A stretch of DNA of 64,000 nucleotides from Erythrobacter tepidarius (lineage in GTDB: Bacteria; Pseudomonadota; Alphaproteobacteria; Sphingomonadales; Sphingomonadaceae), in the NCBI RefSeq assembly GCF_002155695.1, contig NZ_MUYJ01000010.1, forward strand, positions 1 through 64,000, read 5' to 3'. Both the position numbers and the translations under genes were made by a program. The notes under the pieces were generated by a model, which made no database searches, was not told the DNA's origin, and worked only from the letters and a program-made list of their open reading frames with translations. Shown piece by piece: positions 28,687 through 40,534 of this stretch (its first letter is position 1; each line of letters begins with the position of its first letter).

Positions 28687-28718
28687 CGGCCCGGTTCCTC
28701 ACGACAGGAGCCGGGCCG
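28687..28718. terminator. Hairpin between small peptide and acyl-CoA synthetase genes
   Basis: CGGCCCGGTTCCT and AGGAGCCGGGCCG pair over 13 positions with one G-U/T mismatch, loop CACGAC. It lies 29 bases after the small peptide stop and 19 bases beyond the stop of the minus-strand gene at 28738, so it probably terminates both. Confidence 0.55.
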
Positions 28719-28737
28719 TGTCACATGCAGGCTCTGG

Positions 28738-30300
28738 CTATTCGACGCCGCCCAAGCGTGCAGCCCACTCGCGCAGCTCGCTCTTGAGCAGCTTGCCGAT
28801 GTGGCTGCGCGGCATCTCCTCGATCGCGTGGAGCGCGGCGAGGCGCTGGGTCTTGCCGAGCCGGGCGTTGGTGGCGGCCATGATCGCGGCCGGGTGGGCT
28901 GCACCGTCCTTGAGCACCACGAAGCCGACCGGGCTTTCGCCCCACTTGCGCGAGGGCACGCCGACCACCGCGGCCTCGGCGACGCCTGGCTCTTTCATCA
29001 GTTCGGCTTCGAGATCGCTCGGATAGATGTTGAATCCGCCCGAGATGATCATGTCCTTGGCGCGGCCGACCAGCTCGACGAAGCCGTCTGCATCCACCCG
29101 GCCAATATCGCCCATCCGCTGCCACACCGCGCCGGTGGCCGGATCGATCCAGTAGCCCTCGCGCGTCTTCTCGGGCTGGTTCTGGTAGCCGCTCATCATC
29201 GTCTGGCTACGGCCGACGAGGTTGCCGGGGGTGCCGGGCGGGACTTCGCGATCCGCGTCGTCGAGCACCTTCAGCTCGCTTCCCGGCGCGGGGCGGCCGA
29301 CGGTGTGGAGCTTGTCGGGAAATTCGTGGCACGCCAGCAGGCAAACCACCCCGCCTTCGGTCATCGAATAGATCTCGATCAGGCCGCCCGGCATCCGCCG
29401 CAGGACCTCGCGCTTCAATTCGGCAGAAAAGGGCGCAGAGGTGCAATATTTGAGCTTGAGGTTGGAAAGGTCGAAGTCGTCGAACCCGGCAAAATCCATC
29501 AGCCGCTGATACTGCACCGGCACCAGCATGGTGATGGTGGTGCGGTCGGCCTGCGCATGGGCCAGCCACCTGGCGCAATCGAATTTGCCCATCACCCGCA
29601 CGCAGCCGCCTGCCAGCAGCGCCGGCAGGAAGGCGACCATCGTGGTGTTGGAATAGAGCGGGGTCGAGGCGAGCGAGCGGACTTCCAGCCCCGCGCCAAG
29701 ATAGCTCAAAGCCGTCGCGGCGAATTGCCGCCAGCGCATCTGGTGCGAATGGATGATGCCCTTGGGTATGCCGGTGGTGCCGGAGGAATAGATGATGTTG
29801 AACGGGTCTTTCGGATCGGGCGCGAAGTTCGGGGCGCGGCTGCCCGGAGGGGCCATCCACTGGTCGATGCTCTCCAGTGGCACGCGGATCAGATCGGCCA
29901 TGAAATCCGGCCCCAGTTCCGCCGCCTTCGCGGCATCGATGAACAGGTGGATCGCGCCCGAATCCTTGGCCATCCCTTCAAGCTGTTCGGGTGATGCGCT
30001 GGTGGTGAGCGGCGCAGCCACCCCGCCGGCGCGCACGGCGGCCAGAAACACCAGCGCATATTCGACCGTGGAAGTGCCGAGGATCGCCACCGATTGCCCG
30101 CGCTTCAGGCCCGTCTCGACCAGCCGCGCCGCCAGCCGCTCTATGAGGCCGACCAGCTCCGCCCAGTAGACCTCGCGCCTGTCGTCCACCAGCGCAAGGT
30201 CATCGCCCTTGATGCGGCTCCATTCGATCAGGATGTCGGGGATGCTGCCGAAGGGCTCGGCAAGGCGGTTCATCATCATCTCGGTGCTCATGGGGGACAT
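28738..30300 (-). CDS. Acyl-CoA synthetase (class I adenylate-forming)
   Basis: A 520-residue AMP-forming ligase of the acyl-CoA synthetase family. Motifs are NIIYSSGTTGIPKGIIHSH (P-loop), IEIYSMTEGG (A5), MGDIGRVDADGFVELVGRAKDMI (A7/A8) and the C-terminal GKLLK with the catalytic Lys. It should activate a carboxylic acid to the acyl-adenylate and then transfer it to CoA; the length suggests medium/long-chain or aromatic acids, but specificity cannot be read. The start is ambiguous: ATG 30300 and 30291 are both in frame and neither has a strong ribosome site. Divergent from the PIG-L gene. Confidence 0.9.
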   Translation of the reverse strand: MSPMSTEMMMNRLAEPFGSIPDILIEWSRIKGDDLALVDDRREVYWAELVGLIERLAARLVETGLKRGQSVAILGTSTVEYALVFLAAVRAGGVAAPLTTSASPEQLEGMAKDSGAIHLFIDAAKAAELGPDFMADLIRVPLESIDQWMAPPGSRAPNFAPDPKDPFNIIYSSGTTGIPKGIIHSHQMRWRQFAATALSYLGAGLEVRSLASTPLYSNTTMVAFLPALLAGGCVRVMGKFDCARWLAHAQADRTTITMLVPVQYQRLMDFAGFDDFDLSNLKLKYCTSAPFSAELKREVLRRMPGGLIEIYSMTEGGVVCLLACHEFPDKLHTVGRPAPGSELKVLDDADREVPPGTPGNLVGRSQTMMSGYQNQPEKTREGYWIDPATGAVWQRMGDIGRVDADGFVELVGRAKDMIISGGFNIYPSDLEAELMKEPGVAEAAVVGVPSRKWGESPVGFVVLKDGAAHPAAIMAATNARLGKTQRLAALHAIEEMPRSHIGKLLKSELREWAARLGGVE

Positions 30301-30387
30301 GCATAATCGCCAAGGCTGGCTGCGCAAAGGATTTGCCAACCGGCTCGCACTAGTGGCAGGACGCGCGCGCAAGGAGAGGGGCGCGCA

Positions 30388-31152
30388 ATGATCCGCAAGG
30401 CTACCATGATGGCGCTCGCCGGGCTGGCGATCGGCCCGGCGCAGGCCCAGAACCCGCCCGAACGACAGGCGGTGCTGGTTGTCGCCGCACACCCCGATGA
30501 CGAGCTGTTCATGGCCCCCGCCATCGCCTCGCTGGCGCGGCAGGGGCGCGCGGTGACGATCGTCTTCGCCACACTCGGCGATCAGGGGCCGGGGGTGACC
30601 GACTTCGCTCGCGGGCCGCAGCTCGGCGCGATCCGCCGCGCGGAGGCGCAATGTTCAGCGAATGCGCTGGGGGCCGAGGCACGGTTCCTTGAAGGGCTGG
30701 GTGACGGCACGCTGGCCGAAAGCCCGCAGGCGCCGAAATCGCCCGCCCTGCGCTTTCTCAACCAGTTCGCGAAGGCCTATGTCGAGGTCGACCCGCAGCT
30801 GGTGCTGACCTGGGGGCCGGACGGCGGCTATGGCCATGCTGACCACCGCATGGTGAGCGCGCAGGTGACGACCGCCCTGCAATCGCTGGCCGACCAATAT
30901 CGCGCGCGCCTGCTCTATGTCGGCATCCCTGCCGGCACCCTGCCCAAGGTGCCGCAGATGGCCGGCTGGGCCGAGACCGACCCCGCGCTTCTGACCGAAA
31001 CGGTGCGCTACACCCCCGCCGATCTCACCGCCGCCAAGGCTGCCGCGATGTGCCACGCGACCCAGTTCGACGAATCCTCGCGGCAAAGCATGATGGGGCT
31101 GTTCGACGCCACCATCTGGCGCGGGAAGGTGCATTTCCGTCCAGCTTTCTGA
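30388..31152 (+). CDS. PIG-L family deacetylase, exported
   Basis: A 254-residue zinc-dependent deacetylase of the LmbE/PIG-L family. VVAAHPDDELFMAPAIASL supplies the His-Pro-Asp-Asp-Glu metal site and GYGHADHRMVSAQ the third ligand. Family members remove N-acetyl groups from GlcNAc-type substrates (mycothiol, bacillithiol, GPI precursors, antibiotic intermediates). An N-terminal signal-like segment (MMALAGLAIGPAQAQ) suggests export, so an envelope sugar or a peptide conjugate may be the target. It is divergent from an acyl-CoA synthetase. Confidence 0.88.
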   Translation: MIRKATMMALAGLAIGPAQAQNPPERQAVLVVAAHPDDELFMAPAIASLARQGRAVTIVFATLGDQGPGVTDFARGPQLGAIRRAEAQCSANALGAEARFLEGLGDGTLAESPQAPKSPALRFLNQFAKAYVEVDPQLVLTWGPDGGYGHADHRMVSAQVTTALQSLADQYRARLLYVGIPAGTLPKVPQMAGWAETDPALLTETVRYTPADLTAAKAAAMCHATQFDESSRQSMMGLFDATIWRGKVHFRPAF

Positions 31153-31242
31153 AGGCCTCGACAAGCTGCGCCTAACACTCGTGGAAAAGCTGTCCTCGGG
31201 GCCCTCCCCCAGTTGGGTTTCCGCGTCCCAGCCCCTATATGA

Positions 31243-33783
<2,541 letters not shown>

Positions 33784-33866
33784 TCGCATCTTCCATCGAC
33801 AACCGATGGGCGGATTCACCCTCGCTCCTCCCGACGTCTAGTCGCACAAGGACATCTGCCCTGCCC

Positions 33867-35006
33867 ATGGCCCACAAGCCGCACCGCACCGACGAATTGC
33901 AGCACGCCAGCTTCCTGCTGATTCTCGCGCTCGTCAGCCTGATGATGGCAGTGATCGTGTGGCCCTTCGCCACTGCACTGCTGTGGGCCGCGTTGGCGGC
34001 GATCATGTTCCAGCCGCTCTACCGCTGGATGCTGCGCAAGATGCGCGGACGACGCAATCCTGCGGCGATCAGCGCGCTGCTAGTGATCTTCTTCGCGGTG
34101 CTGGTCCCCGGTCTGTGGCTGGCGACGCTGGTGGTGCAGGAAGCGCTGGCACTGGTGGCGGCGCTGCAGGCCCAGCCGCTCGATCTCGCCGCGACCTTCG
34201 ACACATATTACGGCATCCTCCCGCAGCCCGTGCAGGAGGCAATCGACCGTTCGGGCTGGGCAGACATGTCGAGCATCCAGACCAAGCTCCAGGAACTGCT
34301 TGCTGCCAGCGCCGGGATGCTCGCCAGCCAGGCGGTCTCGATCGGCAGCGGCGCGCTCAGCTTCCTGCTGTCCTTTGCGGTCGGGCTCTATGTGATGTTC
34401 TTCCTGCTTCGCGATGGCGAGCGGATCGGGCGCACGCTGCTCAACACCGTTCCGGTCGAACGCGCGATCGCCGAAAGGCTGGCCGAGCGCTTTCTCGGCA
34501 TCGTGCGCGCGACGATCAAGGGATCGGGCGTGGTGGGTCTCGTGCAGGGCGTGCTGGCGGGAATCAGCTATCTCATCGTCGGGCTGGAATCCGCGCTGTT
34601 CTTCGGGGTGCTGACCACCGTGTTCGCATTGGTGCCGGTGATCGGTGCGGGCGCGGTCTATATCCCGGTCGGGCTGTGGCTGCTGCTGACCGGGGCGATG
34701 TGGCAGGGCGTATTCGTGCTGGTGGTCGGGGTGGTGATCATCTCCTCGGCGGACAATGTGCTGCGCCCGATCTTGGTCGGCCGCGACACCGGCATTCCCG
34801 ACTGGATCATCCTCGTCACCACGCTGGGCGGGATCAGCCTGCTGGGCTTTTCGGGGATCGTGCTCGGACCGCTGGTGGCGGGCCTGTTCCTCGCGAGCTG
34901 GTCGATCCTGCAGGAATACCGCGAGGAGGACGCGCGGGCCGGTGAAGCAGCCCATCGGATCACGGTTGATGCATCGGGTCGTGCGCCCGATACCGGCGCA
35001 GGCTGA
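33867..35006 (+). CDS. AI-2E family transporter
   Basis: A 379-residue polytopic membrane protein of the AI-2E/PerM family (PF01594), with about eight hydrophobic segments. Typical are the paired N-terminal helices (SFLLILALVSLMMAVIVWPF), the long periplasmic loop around residues 90-150, and the C-terminal GISLLGFSGIVLGPLVAGLFLA. Members export the autoinducer AI-2 or act as ion-coupled antiporters; the substrate here is not predictable. ATG 33867 starts 83 bases after gyrB, and the M50 gene follows after six bases, so the two probably form an operon. Confidence 0.9.
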   Translation: MAHKPHRTDELQHASFLLILALVSLMMAVIVWPFATALLWAALAAIMFQPLYRWMLRKMRGRRNPAAISALLVIFFAVLVPGLWLATLVVQEALALVAALQAQPLDLAATFDTYYGILPQPVQEAIDRSGWADMSSIQTKLQELLAASAGMLASQAVSIGSGALSFLLSFAVGLYVMFFLLRDGERIGRTLLNTVPVERAIAERLAERFLGIVRATIKGSGVVGLVQGVLAGISYLIVGLESALFFGVLTTVFALVPVIGAGAVYIPVGLWLLLTGAMWQGVFVLVVGVVIISSADNVLRPILVGRDTGIPDWIILVTTLGGISLLGFSGIVLGPLVAGLFLASWSILQEYREEDARAGEAAHRITVDASGRAPDTGAG

Positions 35007-35012
35007 GCCGCG

Positions 35013-35789
35013 ATGCAATCGCTCGTGCGGCCCGGCAGCCAGGCCGAACAGGCCGGACGGTTGCTGCTGGCCGGGCTGGTGGTGGTGATGCTGCCCTGGC
35101 TGCCTTTCGGCAATTACCTGATCTACCCCTTCGCCATCCTCACCACATGGTTCCACGAGATGGGACACGGGCTGACCGCGCTGGCGAGCGGGCAGGATTT
35201 TCGCCAGCTGATGATCTTCGCGAACGGATCGGGCGTGGCCGAAAGCCGGGTCGCCGCCGATGCACCAGTCTGGGTGCCGGCCGCGATTGCCGCGGGCGGC
35301 CCGCTTGCCCCTTGTGCCGCCGGTGCGCTGCTGATTGTCGCGAGCGCTCATCGGCGGTTGTGGCGATCGGTGCTGTGGCTGACGGCGGCGGCGATTCTGG
35401 CCAGCGTGATCGTCTGGGTGCGATCGCCGGTGGGCTATGCCGTGCTGCCGCTGGTCGGCGCATCTCTCGCGCTGATGGCATGGCGCGCCAGCCCGGCGCT
35501 GATCCGCTTCATCCTGCAGTTTCTCGGTGTGCTGGCGGCGATGAGCATGTTGCGCGACTTCGGTTACCTGTTCACCGAACAGGCGGTGATCGAGGGGCAG
35601 ACGGTGCTCTCCGACACCGGTCAGATCGCGGCGGTGACAGGCCTGCCGCACTGGTTGTGGGCTGCGCTGATCCTGCTCGTCTCGACGGTGATGGTCGGAG
35701 GAGCGCTCAAATATGCGCTCGCCGAGAAGCGCTTCGGGCCGCCTCCACCCAGGCGGCCGGCCAATGTGCTTCAGTTCCGGCGAGACTGA
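35013..35789 (+). CDS. M50-type (site-2-protease-like) membrane peptidase
   Basis: A 258-residue multi-spanning protein with HEMGHGLTALASG, the HExxH zinc motif inside a membrane segment, typical of the M50B-like family (PF13398). About six hydrophobic segments are visible, and the region near residue 185 (MLRDFGYLFTE) probably carries the additional metal-ligand Asp. Full site-2 proteases cleave membrane-bound regulators; this short group lacks PDZ domains and its substrates are unknown. It begins six bases after the AI-2E gene, so shared expression is likely. Confidence 0.85.
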   Translation: MQSLVRPGSQAEQAGRLLLAGLVVVMLPWLPFGNYLIYPFAILTTWFHEMGHGLTALASGQDFRQLMIFANGSGVAESRVAADAPVWVPAAIAAGGPLAPCAAGALLIVASAHRRLWRSVLWLTAAAILASVIVWVRSPVGYAVLPLVGASLALMAWRASPALIRFILQFLGVLAAMSMLRDFGYLFTEQAVIEGQTVLSDTGQIAAVTGLPHWLWAALILLVSTVMVGGALKYALAEKRFGPPPPRRPANVLQFRRD

Positions 35790-35837
35790 TTTCTATGCCA
35801 GTTCGCAAGCGCAAGCGCAGCAGTTAGGCTGACCTGC

Positions 35838-36347
35838 ATGGACCTGACCGAAGTCGCCGACCGGCTTGCCATTGCCGAAACCCTCGCGCTCTACTGCCGC
35901 GGGATCGATCGCTGCGATGCGGAGCAGCTCAGCGCCGTGTTCACCCCAGATGCCCGGATCGACTATGGCGACGGTGCGAAACCGATCGCCGAGGCCATCC
36001 CCTCGCTGATGGCGGGGCTGGGCGCAATGCGGCTGACCCAGCACAACATCTCCAACACGGTGATGCGGATTTCCGGAGACACCGCCAGGGCCGAGACCAA
36101 CTGCGTCGCGCTGCACCTGATCCCAGCCCCCCAGGGCGAGATCGAAGTGGTGGTCGGCGGGCGCTATCTCGACCGGCTCGAAAAGCGCGAGGGCCGCTGG
36201 CGGATCGCCGAACGGCTCTATGTGATGGACTGGAACCGCACCGCGCCTTCGACCATGGCGTTGCACGGGGGGTTGTTCGATGGCTTGCAGCGCCGCGGTG
36301 CGCGAGGCGACGATGATCCCGCCGCGGCCTGGTGGGGGGAGGGTTAG
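35838..36347 (+). CDS. SnoaL-like / nuclear transport factor 2 family protein
   Basis: A 169-residue protein with an NTF2-like cone fold of the SnoaL_4 type (hydrolase, isomerase or dehydratase helpers). Signature parts are AIAETLALYCRGIDRCDAEQ with a conserved His/Asp-like pair near CDAEQL, TPDARIDYGD, and ALHLIPAPQGEIEVVVGGRYLDR. Cofactor-free dehydratases and ring-opening enzymes share this fold, so it may act on a xenobiotic or steroid-like substrate. It overlaps the convergent TetR gene by four bases at its stop. Confidence 0.82.
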   Translation: MDLTEVADRLAIAETLALYCRGIDRCDAEQLSAVFTPDARIDYGDGAKPIAEAIPSLMAGLGAMRLTQHNISNTVMRISGDTARAETNCVALHLIPAPQGEIEVVVGGRYLDRLEKREGRWRIAERLYVMDWNRTAPSTMALHGGLFDGLQRRGARGDDDPAAAWWGEG

Positions 36348-36982
36348 GAAGCGACTTTGAGCGTGTTCACACCCGAGGCATCGGCCCCGGCCTCGCCCGA
36401 CAGGCCGATGAACATCGTGTCAATGATGCGCGCCAGCTTCTGCTCGGTCAGCTTGGGGCCGAGATAGATCAGCGCGTCAGGCAGAGTGTAAGGCGAGACC
36501 ATCTGGTTGATCAGCGACAGCGCCTCGTCGATCTCCAGCCCGGCGAAGAAGCCTTCGGCCTGCGCCTCGGCGATCAGTTCGCACAGGTAGTGATCGGCCA
36601 AGTCGACATAGGATCGCACCCGCTCGAAATTGGCCGCGCCCATCTCGCACAGGATGGTGAAGAAGTGCGGATCGTCCTGGAAGCGCTCCCGCGAGATCAC
36701 AAAGCGGCGGCGGAAGAACTCGAACATCTTGCGTTGCGGTGGCAGGGCCGAGGCCAGCACCTCTTCCATCACTGCCATATGCGGGGCGAGCCACAGCTGC
36801 GCCACGGCATCGAACAGATCGTCGTAATCTTCGAACAACGCTTCGAATCGTGCGCGGGTGAGGCCGCTTTCCGCCATCGCCACGGTCCACGGGATCTCTG
36901 CCCCGCGTTCCCTGACGAGGTCAAGCACATGGCGCGCAACGCGTTTGCGCTCCTGCTCGCGCAAGGTGGGGTTGAGAGCCAT
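36344..36982 (-). CDS. TetR family transcriptional regulator
   Basis: A 212-residue product with an N-terminal TetR-type helix-turn-helix (RKRVARHVLDLVRERGAEIPW then TVAMAESGLTRARFEALFEDYDDLFDAVA, residues about 10-60) and an all-helical ligand domain behind. Repressor activity is expected, but target and ligand are unknown. ATG 36982 has AAGGAG about 12 bases upstream; an in-frame ATG at 37015 is the alternative. The divergent neighbourhood (DUF1295 on the same strand 126 bases away) and the convergent SnoaL gene do not identify the regulated gene. Confidence 0.88.
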   Translation of the reverse strand: MALNPTLREQERKRVARHVLDLVRERGAEIPWTVAMAESGLTRARFEALFEDYDDLFDAVAQLWLAPHMAVMEEVLASALPPQRKMFEFFRRRFVISRERFQDDPHFFTILCEMGAANFERVRSYVDLADHYLCELIAEAQAEGFFAGLEIDEALSLINQMVSPYTLPDALIYLGPKLTEQKLARIIDTMFIGLSGEAGADASGVNTLKVAS

Positions 36983-37107
36983 GGGCAAGCGCGTCTCCTT
37001 GATCTTGCGCAACATAGGCCAAACAGTGGCAGGCTTAAAGGGCAACTCGTCGATTCTTGTGCGACGCACCAAGGCCGTTCGTCGATTTGCCCTGCGTGAG
37101 GAGTAAA

Positions 37108-37905
37108 TCAGCGGCGGGGAAACCACGGGAAAAACACTGGTGTGCGACGCTTGTAATCGGCGTATTTTTCGCCCTTGGACTTGTCCAAACCCTTTTCCAG
37201 CAGCGCCACCCCCGACCATTTGGTAAGGGTGAAGCTGAGGAACAAGGGCCCGATCACGGTCGCTGCGGCATAGCCCCATCCGGCCGCGGCGCAGGCGAGC
37301 CAGATGCCCCACCAGACAGCGAAGTCGCCGAAATAGTTGGGGTGGCGGGTGTAGCGCCACAAACCGGTGTCGAGCACTTTACCCGCGTTCGCCGGATCAC
37401 CCTTGAAGCGCGCGAGCTGCCCGTCGCCCACCCATTCGAAGAACACGCCGACACACCACAGCGCGAAGCCTGCCCATGCCAGCGGCGGGATCGGCGCGGG
37501 CGCACCGCTCGCCAGAATGCCGACCTGTGCAGGGGACGAGACCATGAACAGCAGCACCGCCTGCATCAGCCACACCTTGGTCAGCGCGGCGGAGGCGAAG
37601 CGGCCCTTCTCACGATCCTTCTTGAGGATCAGGGCATAGCGCTTGTCCTCGCCGTGACTGCGCCAGCGCAGGAACAGATGAATGCCGAGACGAAAGCCCC
37701 AGACGGCGGTCATGGCTGCGATCAGCGTGGCGAGCGCGCCGGGGCCACCGGGCACGTTTAGCCAGCTGGTCACCGCCAGCACCCCCATCCCCGCACCCCA
37801 AAAGGCGTCGATGAAACTGACGTCGTTGATACGGACCGAAATCGCCCACTGGACCAGCACCAGCGCAATCAGGATGGCCGCGTTGGCCGCCAGTGCTTCA
37901 AACAT
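37108..37905 (-). CDS. DUF1295 integral membrane protein
   Basis: A 265-residue membrane protein of the steroid 5-alpha-reductase/DUF1295 family, with six or seven hydrophobic helices and the family motif GLWRYTRHPNYFGDFAVWWG. Related enzymes reduce sterol or fatty-acyl double bonds, or are linked to the synthesis and methylation of membrane lipids; the bacterial DUF1295 role is not established. It overlaps the upstream acyltransferase gene by eight bases, pointing to lipid metabolism. Confidence 0.88.
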   Translation of the reverse strand: MFEALAANAAILIALVLVQWAISVRINDVSFIDAFWGAGMGVLAVTSWLNVPGGPGALATLIAAMTAVWGFRLGIHLFLRWRSHGEDKRYALILKKDREKGRFASAALTKVWLMQAVLLFMVSSPAQVGILASGAPAPIPPLAWAGFALWCVGVFFEWVGDGQLARFKGDPANAGKVLDTGLWRYTRHPNYFGDFAVWWGIWLACAAAGWGYAAATVIGPLFLSFTLTKWSGVALLEKGLDKSKGEKYADYKRRTPVFFPWFPRR

Positions 37906-38527
37906 CGTTCTTGCCAGCGATGATGTCGCGGGCCTGCTGTTCCAGCACCTTGAAGCGCTCGTAATCGGGGAGCTTGGAACGGAACCATTCGGCGATCTTG
38001 AGCAGATCCTCGCCGTAATTGCCGCTCGGAATCAGCGGCGGGCCGAAGCTGAGAATCTTGCGGGCATTGTCGGCAAAGGCTGGAACAATCGGCACATCGG
38101 CGGCCCGCGCGATGTGGTAGAAACCCGACTTCCACTTGCCGTCGGACTTGCGCGTGCCCTCAACCGCGATCACCAGCGCCAGCTCGTCGCGCCGCGCGAA
38201 TTCGGCGGCGATCTGCTGGGTGGCGTTAAAACGGCTGCGGCGGTCGACCGGAATGCCGCCCATGTCGAACATGAAATTCTTCATGATCCCCTGAAACAGC
38301 GTGTGCTTGCCCATGAAGTTGGGGCGGATGCCTTCTTCGTGGGTTGCGCCGGTGAAAAACACGAAATCCCAGTTCGACGTGTGCGGCGCGCCGGCGATGA
38401 CATATTTCTTGAGATGCTTGGGCAACCTGCCGTCGATCTTCCAGCCGTTCAGGTGATAGATCGCCAGAATGATCCGCCGCACGATGCGCGAGAGCAGCGT
38501 GGGCTTGCGGTTAAGGTCGTGCGGCAC
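37898..38527 (-). CDS. Lysophospholipid acyltransferase family protein
   Basis: A roughly 209-residue member of the PlsC-like acyltransferases. The catalytic HTSNWDF (H-x4-D type), the acceptor-binding GGIPVDRRSR segment and VAVEGTRK (E-G-T-R) are all present; a hydrophobic N-terminal stretch around LSRIVRRIILAIYHL suggests peripheral membrane binding. It would acylate lysophospholipids or a related acceptor. The start is uncertain: GTG 38527 (VPHDLN) has a GAGAGGGGGGG ribosome site nine bases before it, while the frame is open to GTG 38566. It overlaps the DUF1295 gene. Confidence 0.85.
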   Translation of the reverse strand: MPHDLNRKPTLLSRIVRRIILAIYHLNGWKIDGRLPKHLKKYVIAGAPHTSNWDFVFFTGATHEEGIRPNFMGKHTLFQGIMKNFMFDMGGIPVDRRSRFNATQQIAAEFARRDELALVIAVEGTRKSDGKWKSGFYHIARAADVPIVPAFADNARKILSFGPPLIPSGNYGEDLLKIAEWFRSKLPDYERFKVLEQQARDIIAGKNDV

Positions 38528-38616
38528 TTTATCTGGTCCCCCCCTCTCCACTGCGTTCCTGCTCACAACCGGGTGAGTTACGCAAGGGAAAGTTCGAGGG
38601 TTTCAGGCCGCAACAA

Positions 38617-40224
38617 TCACATCCGGAACACGCCAAACGCAGGCCGCTCGGCAATAGGCGCCTCAAGACAAGTCGCCAGCGCAAGCCCCAGCACGTCGCG
38701 GGTCTGCACCGGGTCGATCACGCCGTCATCCCACAGCCGCGCGGTGGCGTAATAGGGGTTGCCTTCGTCCTCGTATTTCTGGCGGATCGGTGCCTTGAAG
38801 GCCTCTGCCTGTTCGGGGCTCCAGCTGCCGGCATCGCGGTGGACGGTGGCGAGGACGCTGGCCGCCTGCTCGCCGCCCATCACCGAAATGCGCGCGTTAG
38901 GCCAGGTAAACAGGAAGCGGGGCGAGTAGGCGCGCCCGCACATGCCGTAATTGCCCGCGCCAAAGCTGCCGCCGATCACCACGGTGACCTTGGGCACGGT
39001 GGCGGTGGCGACCGCGGTGACGAGCTTCGCGCCATGCTTGGCGATGCCTTCCGCCTCGTATTTCCCGCCGACCATGAAGCCGCTGATGTTCTGGAGGAAC
39101 AGCAGCGGAATGCGGCGCTGGCAGGCAAGCTCGATGAAATGCGCGCCCTTCTGGGCGCTTTCGGAGAACAGCACGCCGCTATTGGCGAGGATCGCCACCG
39201 GCATCCCCCAGATGTGGGCAAAGCCGCAGACGAGGGTGCTGCCATAATGGGCCTTGAACTCGTGGAACTCGCTGCCGTCGACCAGACGCGCGATCACTTC
39301 CTTCACATCGTAGGGTGCGCGCACGTCCTGCGGGATGAGGGCGTAGAGGTCGTCCGCGTCGAACTTGGGCGGACGCGGGTCCTTGAGCGCCACGTCCTTG
39401 GCCGCCCCGGTGTTCGCACCGAGATGGCTGACGATATCGCGCACGATGGTCAGCGCATGCTCGTCATTCTCGGCGAGGTGATCGACCACGCCGCTCTTCT
39501 TCGCGTGCAGATCGCCGCCGCCCAAGTCCTCGGCGCTGATCTCCTCGCCCGTTGCGGCCTTCACCAGCGGCGGGCCGGCGAGGAAGATCGTCCCCTGGTT
39601 GCGGACGATCACGGTCTCGTCGGACATGGCGGGGACGTAGGCCCCCCCGGCGGTGCAGCTGCCCATGACACAGGCAATCTGGGGGATGCCGGCTGCGCTC
39701 ATGTTGGCTTGGTTGAAGAAGATCCGGCCGAAGTGGTCGCGATCAGGAAAGACCTCCGCCTGATGCGGCAGGTTTGCCCCGCCGGAATCGACGAGATAGA
39801 TACATGGCAGGCGATTTTCTGCTGCGATCTCCTGCGCGCGCAGGTGCTTCTTCACCGTCATCGGGTAATAGGTGCCGCCCTTCACGGTCGCATCGTTGCA
39901 CACGATCATGCACTGCCGCCCCGAGACCCGCCCGATGCCGCAGATGATCGAGGCGCCATGCACATCGCCTTCATACATGCCATAGGCGGCAAGCTGGCCG
40001 ATCTCGAGGAAGGGAGAGCCTGGATCGAGCAGACGTTCCACGCGCTCGCGGGGGAGCAGCTTGCCGCGCGCGACATGACGTTCGCGCGACTTCTCATTGC
40101 CGCCCAGCGCGGCCTCGGCCACGCGGGCGCGCAGTTCCTGCGCAAGGGCATGGTTGTGGGCAAACCGGGCCCTGGCCTCCGGGCTTTCGCGGTCGAGCTT
40201 GGTGGTGAGGGTGGGGGCGGTCAT
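38617..40224 (-). CDS. mccB: Methylcrotonyl-CoA carboxylase, carboxyltransferase subunit
   Basis: The 535-residue product is a biotin-dependent acyl-CoA carboxyltransferase (beta subunit). The two crotonase-like halves carry [37 protein letters not shown] and [22 protein letters not shown] and [21 protein letters not shown], in which the lone G-G-x-Y-x-x-x-G region favours branched-chain methylcrotonyl-CoA rather than propionyl-CoA. It would carboxylate 3-methylcrotonyl-CoA in leucine breakdown. The ATG starts one base after the PhnA gene stop. The biotin-carboxylase subunit is not in the window. Confidence 0.93.
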   Translation of the reverse strand: MTAPTLTTKLDRESPEARARFAHNHALAQELRARVAEAALGGNEKSRERHVARGKLLPRERVERLLDPGSPFLEIGQLAAYGMYEGDVHGASIICGIGRVSGRQCMIVCNDATVKGGTYYPMTVKKHLRAQEIAAENRLPCIYLVDSGGANLPHQAEVFPDRDHFGRIFFNQANMSAAGIPQIACVMGSCTAGGAYVPAMSDETVIVRNQGTIFLAGPPLVKAATGEEISAEDLGGGDLHAKKSGVVDHLAENDEHALTIVRDIVSHLGANTGAAKDVALKDPRPPKFDADDLYALIPQDVRAPYDVKEVIARLVDGSEFHEFKAHYGSTLVCGFAHIWGMPVAILANSGVLFSESAQKGAHFIELACQRRIPLLFLQNISGFMVGGKYEAEGIAKHGAKLVTAVATATVPKVTVVIGGSFGAGNYGMCGRAYSPRFLFTWPNARISVMGGEQAASVLATVHRDAGSWSPEQAEAFKAPIRQKYEDEGNPYYATARLWDDGVIDPVQTRDVLGLALATCLEAPIAERPAFGVFRM

Positions 40225-40225
40225 G

Positions 40226-40534
40226 TCAACGTTTTCTGACGAATTCGGCCCTGAGTACGAGGCCGTTGATCCCTGGATATTTGCAGTCGATCTCCTGCGC
40301 GTCGCCGGTCAGGCGGATCGACTTGATGAGCGTGCCTTGCTTGAGCGTCTTGCCCGCGCCCTTGACTCCAAGGTCCTTGATCAGCGTCACCGCATCGCCA
40401 TCGGCGAGGATGTTCCCGACCGCGTCGCATACCTCGATCACGTCCTCCGCCGCACGCCGAGCGGCAAGTTCGGAGGCGGGCATCGATTCGCCGCTCACCT
40501 CGTCATAGACGTAGTCTTCGTCTTCGTTGCTCAC
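40226..40534 (-). CDS. PhnA-domain protein without zinc ribbon
   Basis: A 102-residue protein whose C-terminal half matches the PhnA/YjdM domain: [32 protein letters not shown] and [14 protein letters not shown]. In YjdM an N-terminal zinc ribbon with Cys pairs precedes this; here the first 35 residues ([20 protein letters not shown]) contain none of those cysteines, so the zinc finger is lost or replaced by an acidic tail. The function of PhnA is unknown; the old phosphonoacetate link is not supported for this family. The GTG start overlaps the stop of the dehydrogenase gene (GTGA). Confidence 0.85.
   Translation of the reverse strand: MSNEDEDYVYDEVSGESMPASELAARRAAEDVIEVCDAVGNILADGDAVTLIKDLGVKGAGKTLKQGTLIKSIRLTGDAQEIDCKYPGINGLVLRAEFVRKR

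Noticed and set aside
38617..40224. Reading the carboxyltransferase as propionyl-CoA carboxylase beta
   Set aside because: Operon partnership with isovaleryl-CoA dehydrogenase and the sequence pattern around [17 protein letters not shown] favour the methylcrotonyl-CoA enzyme.
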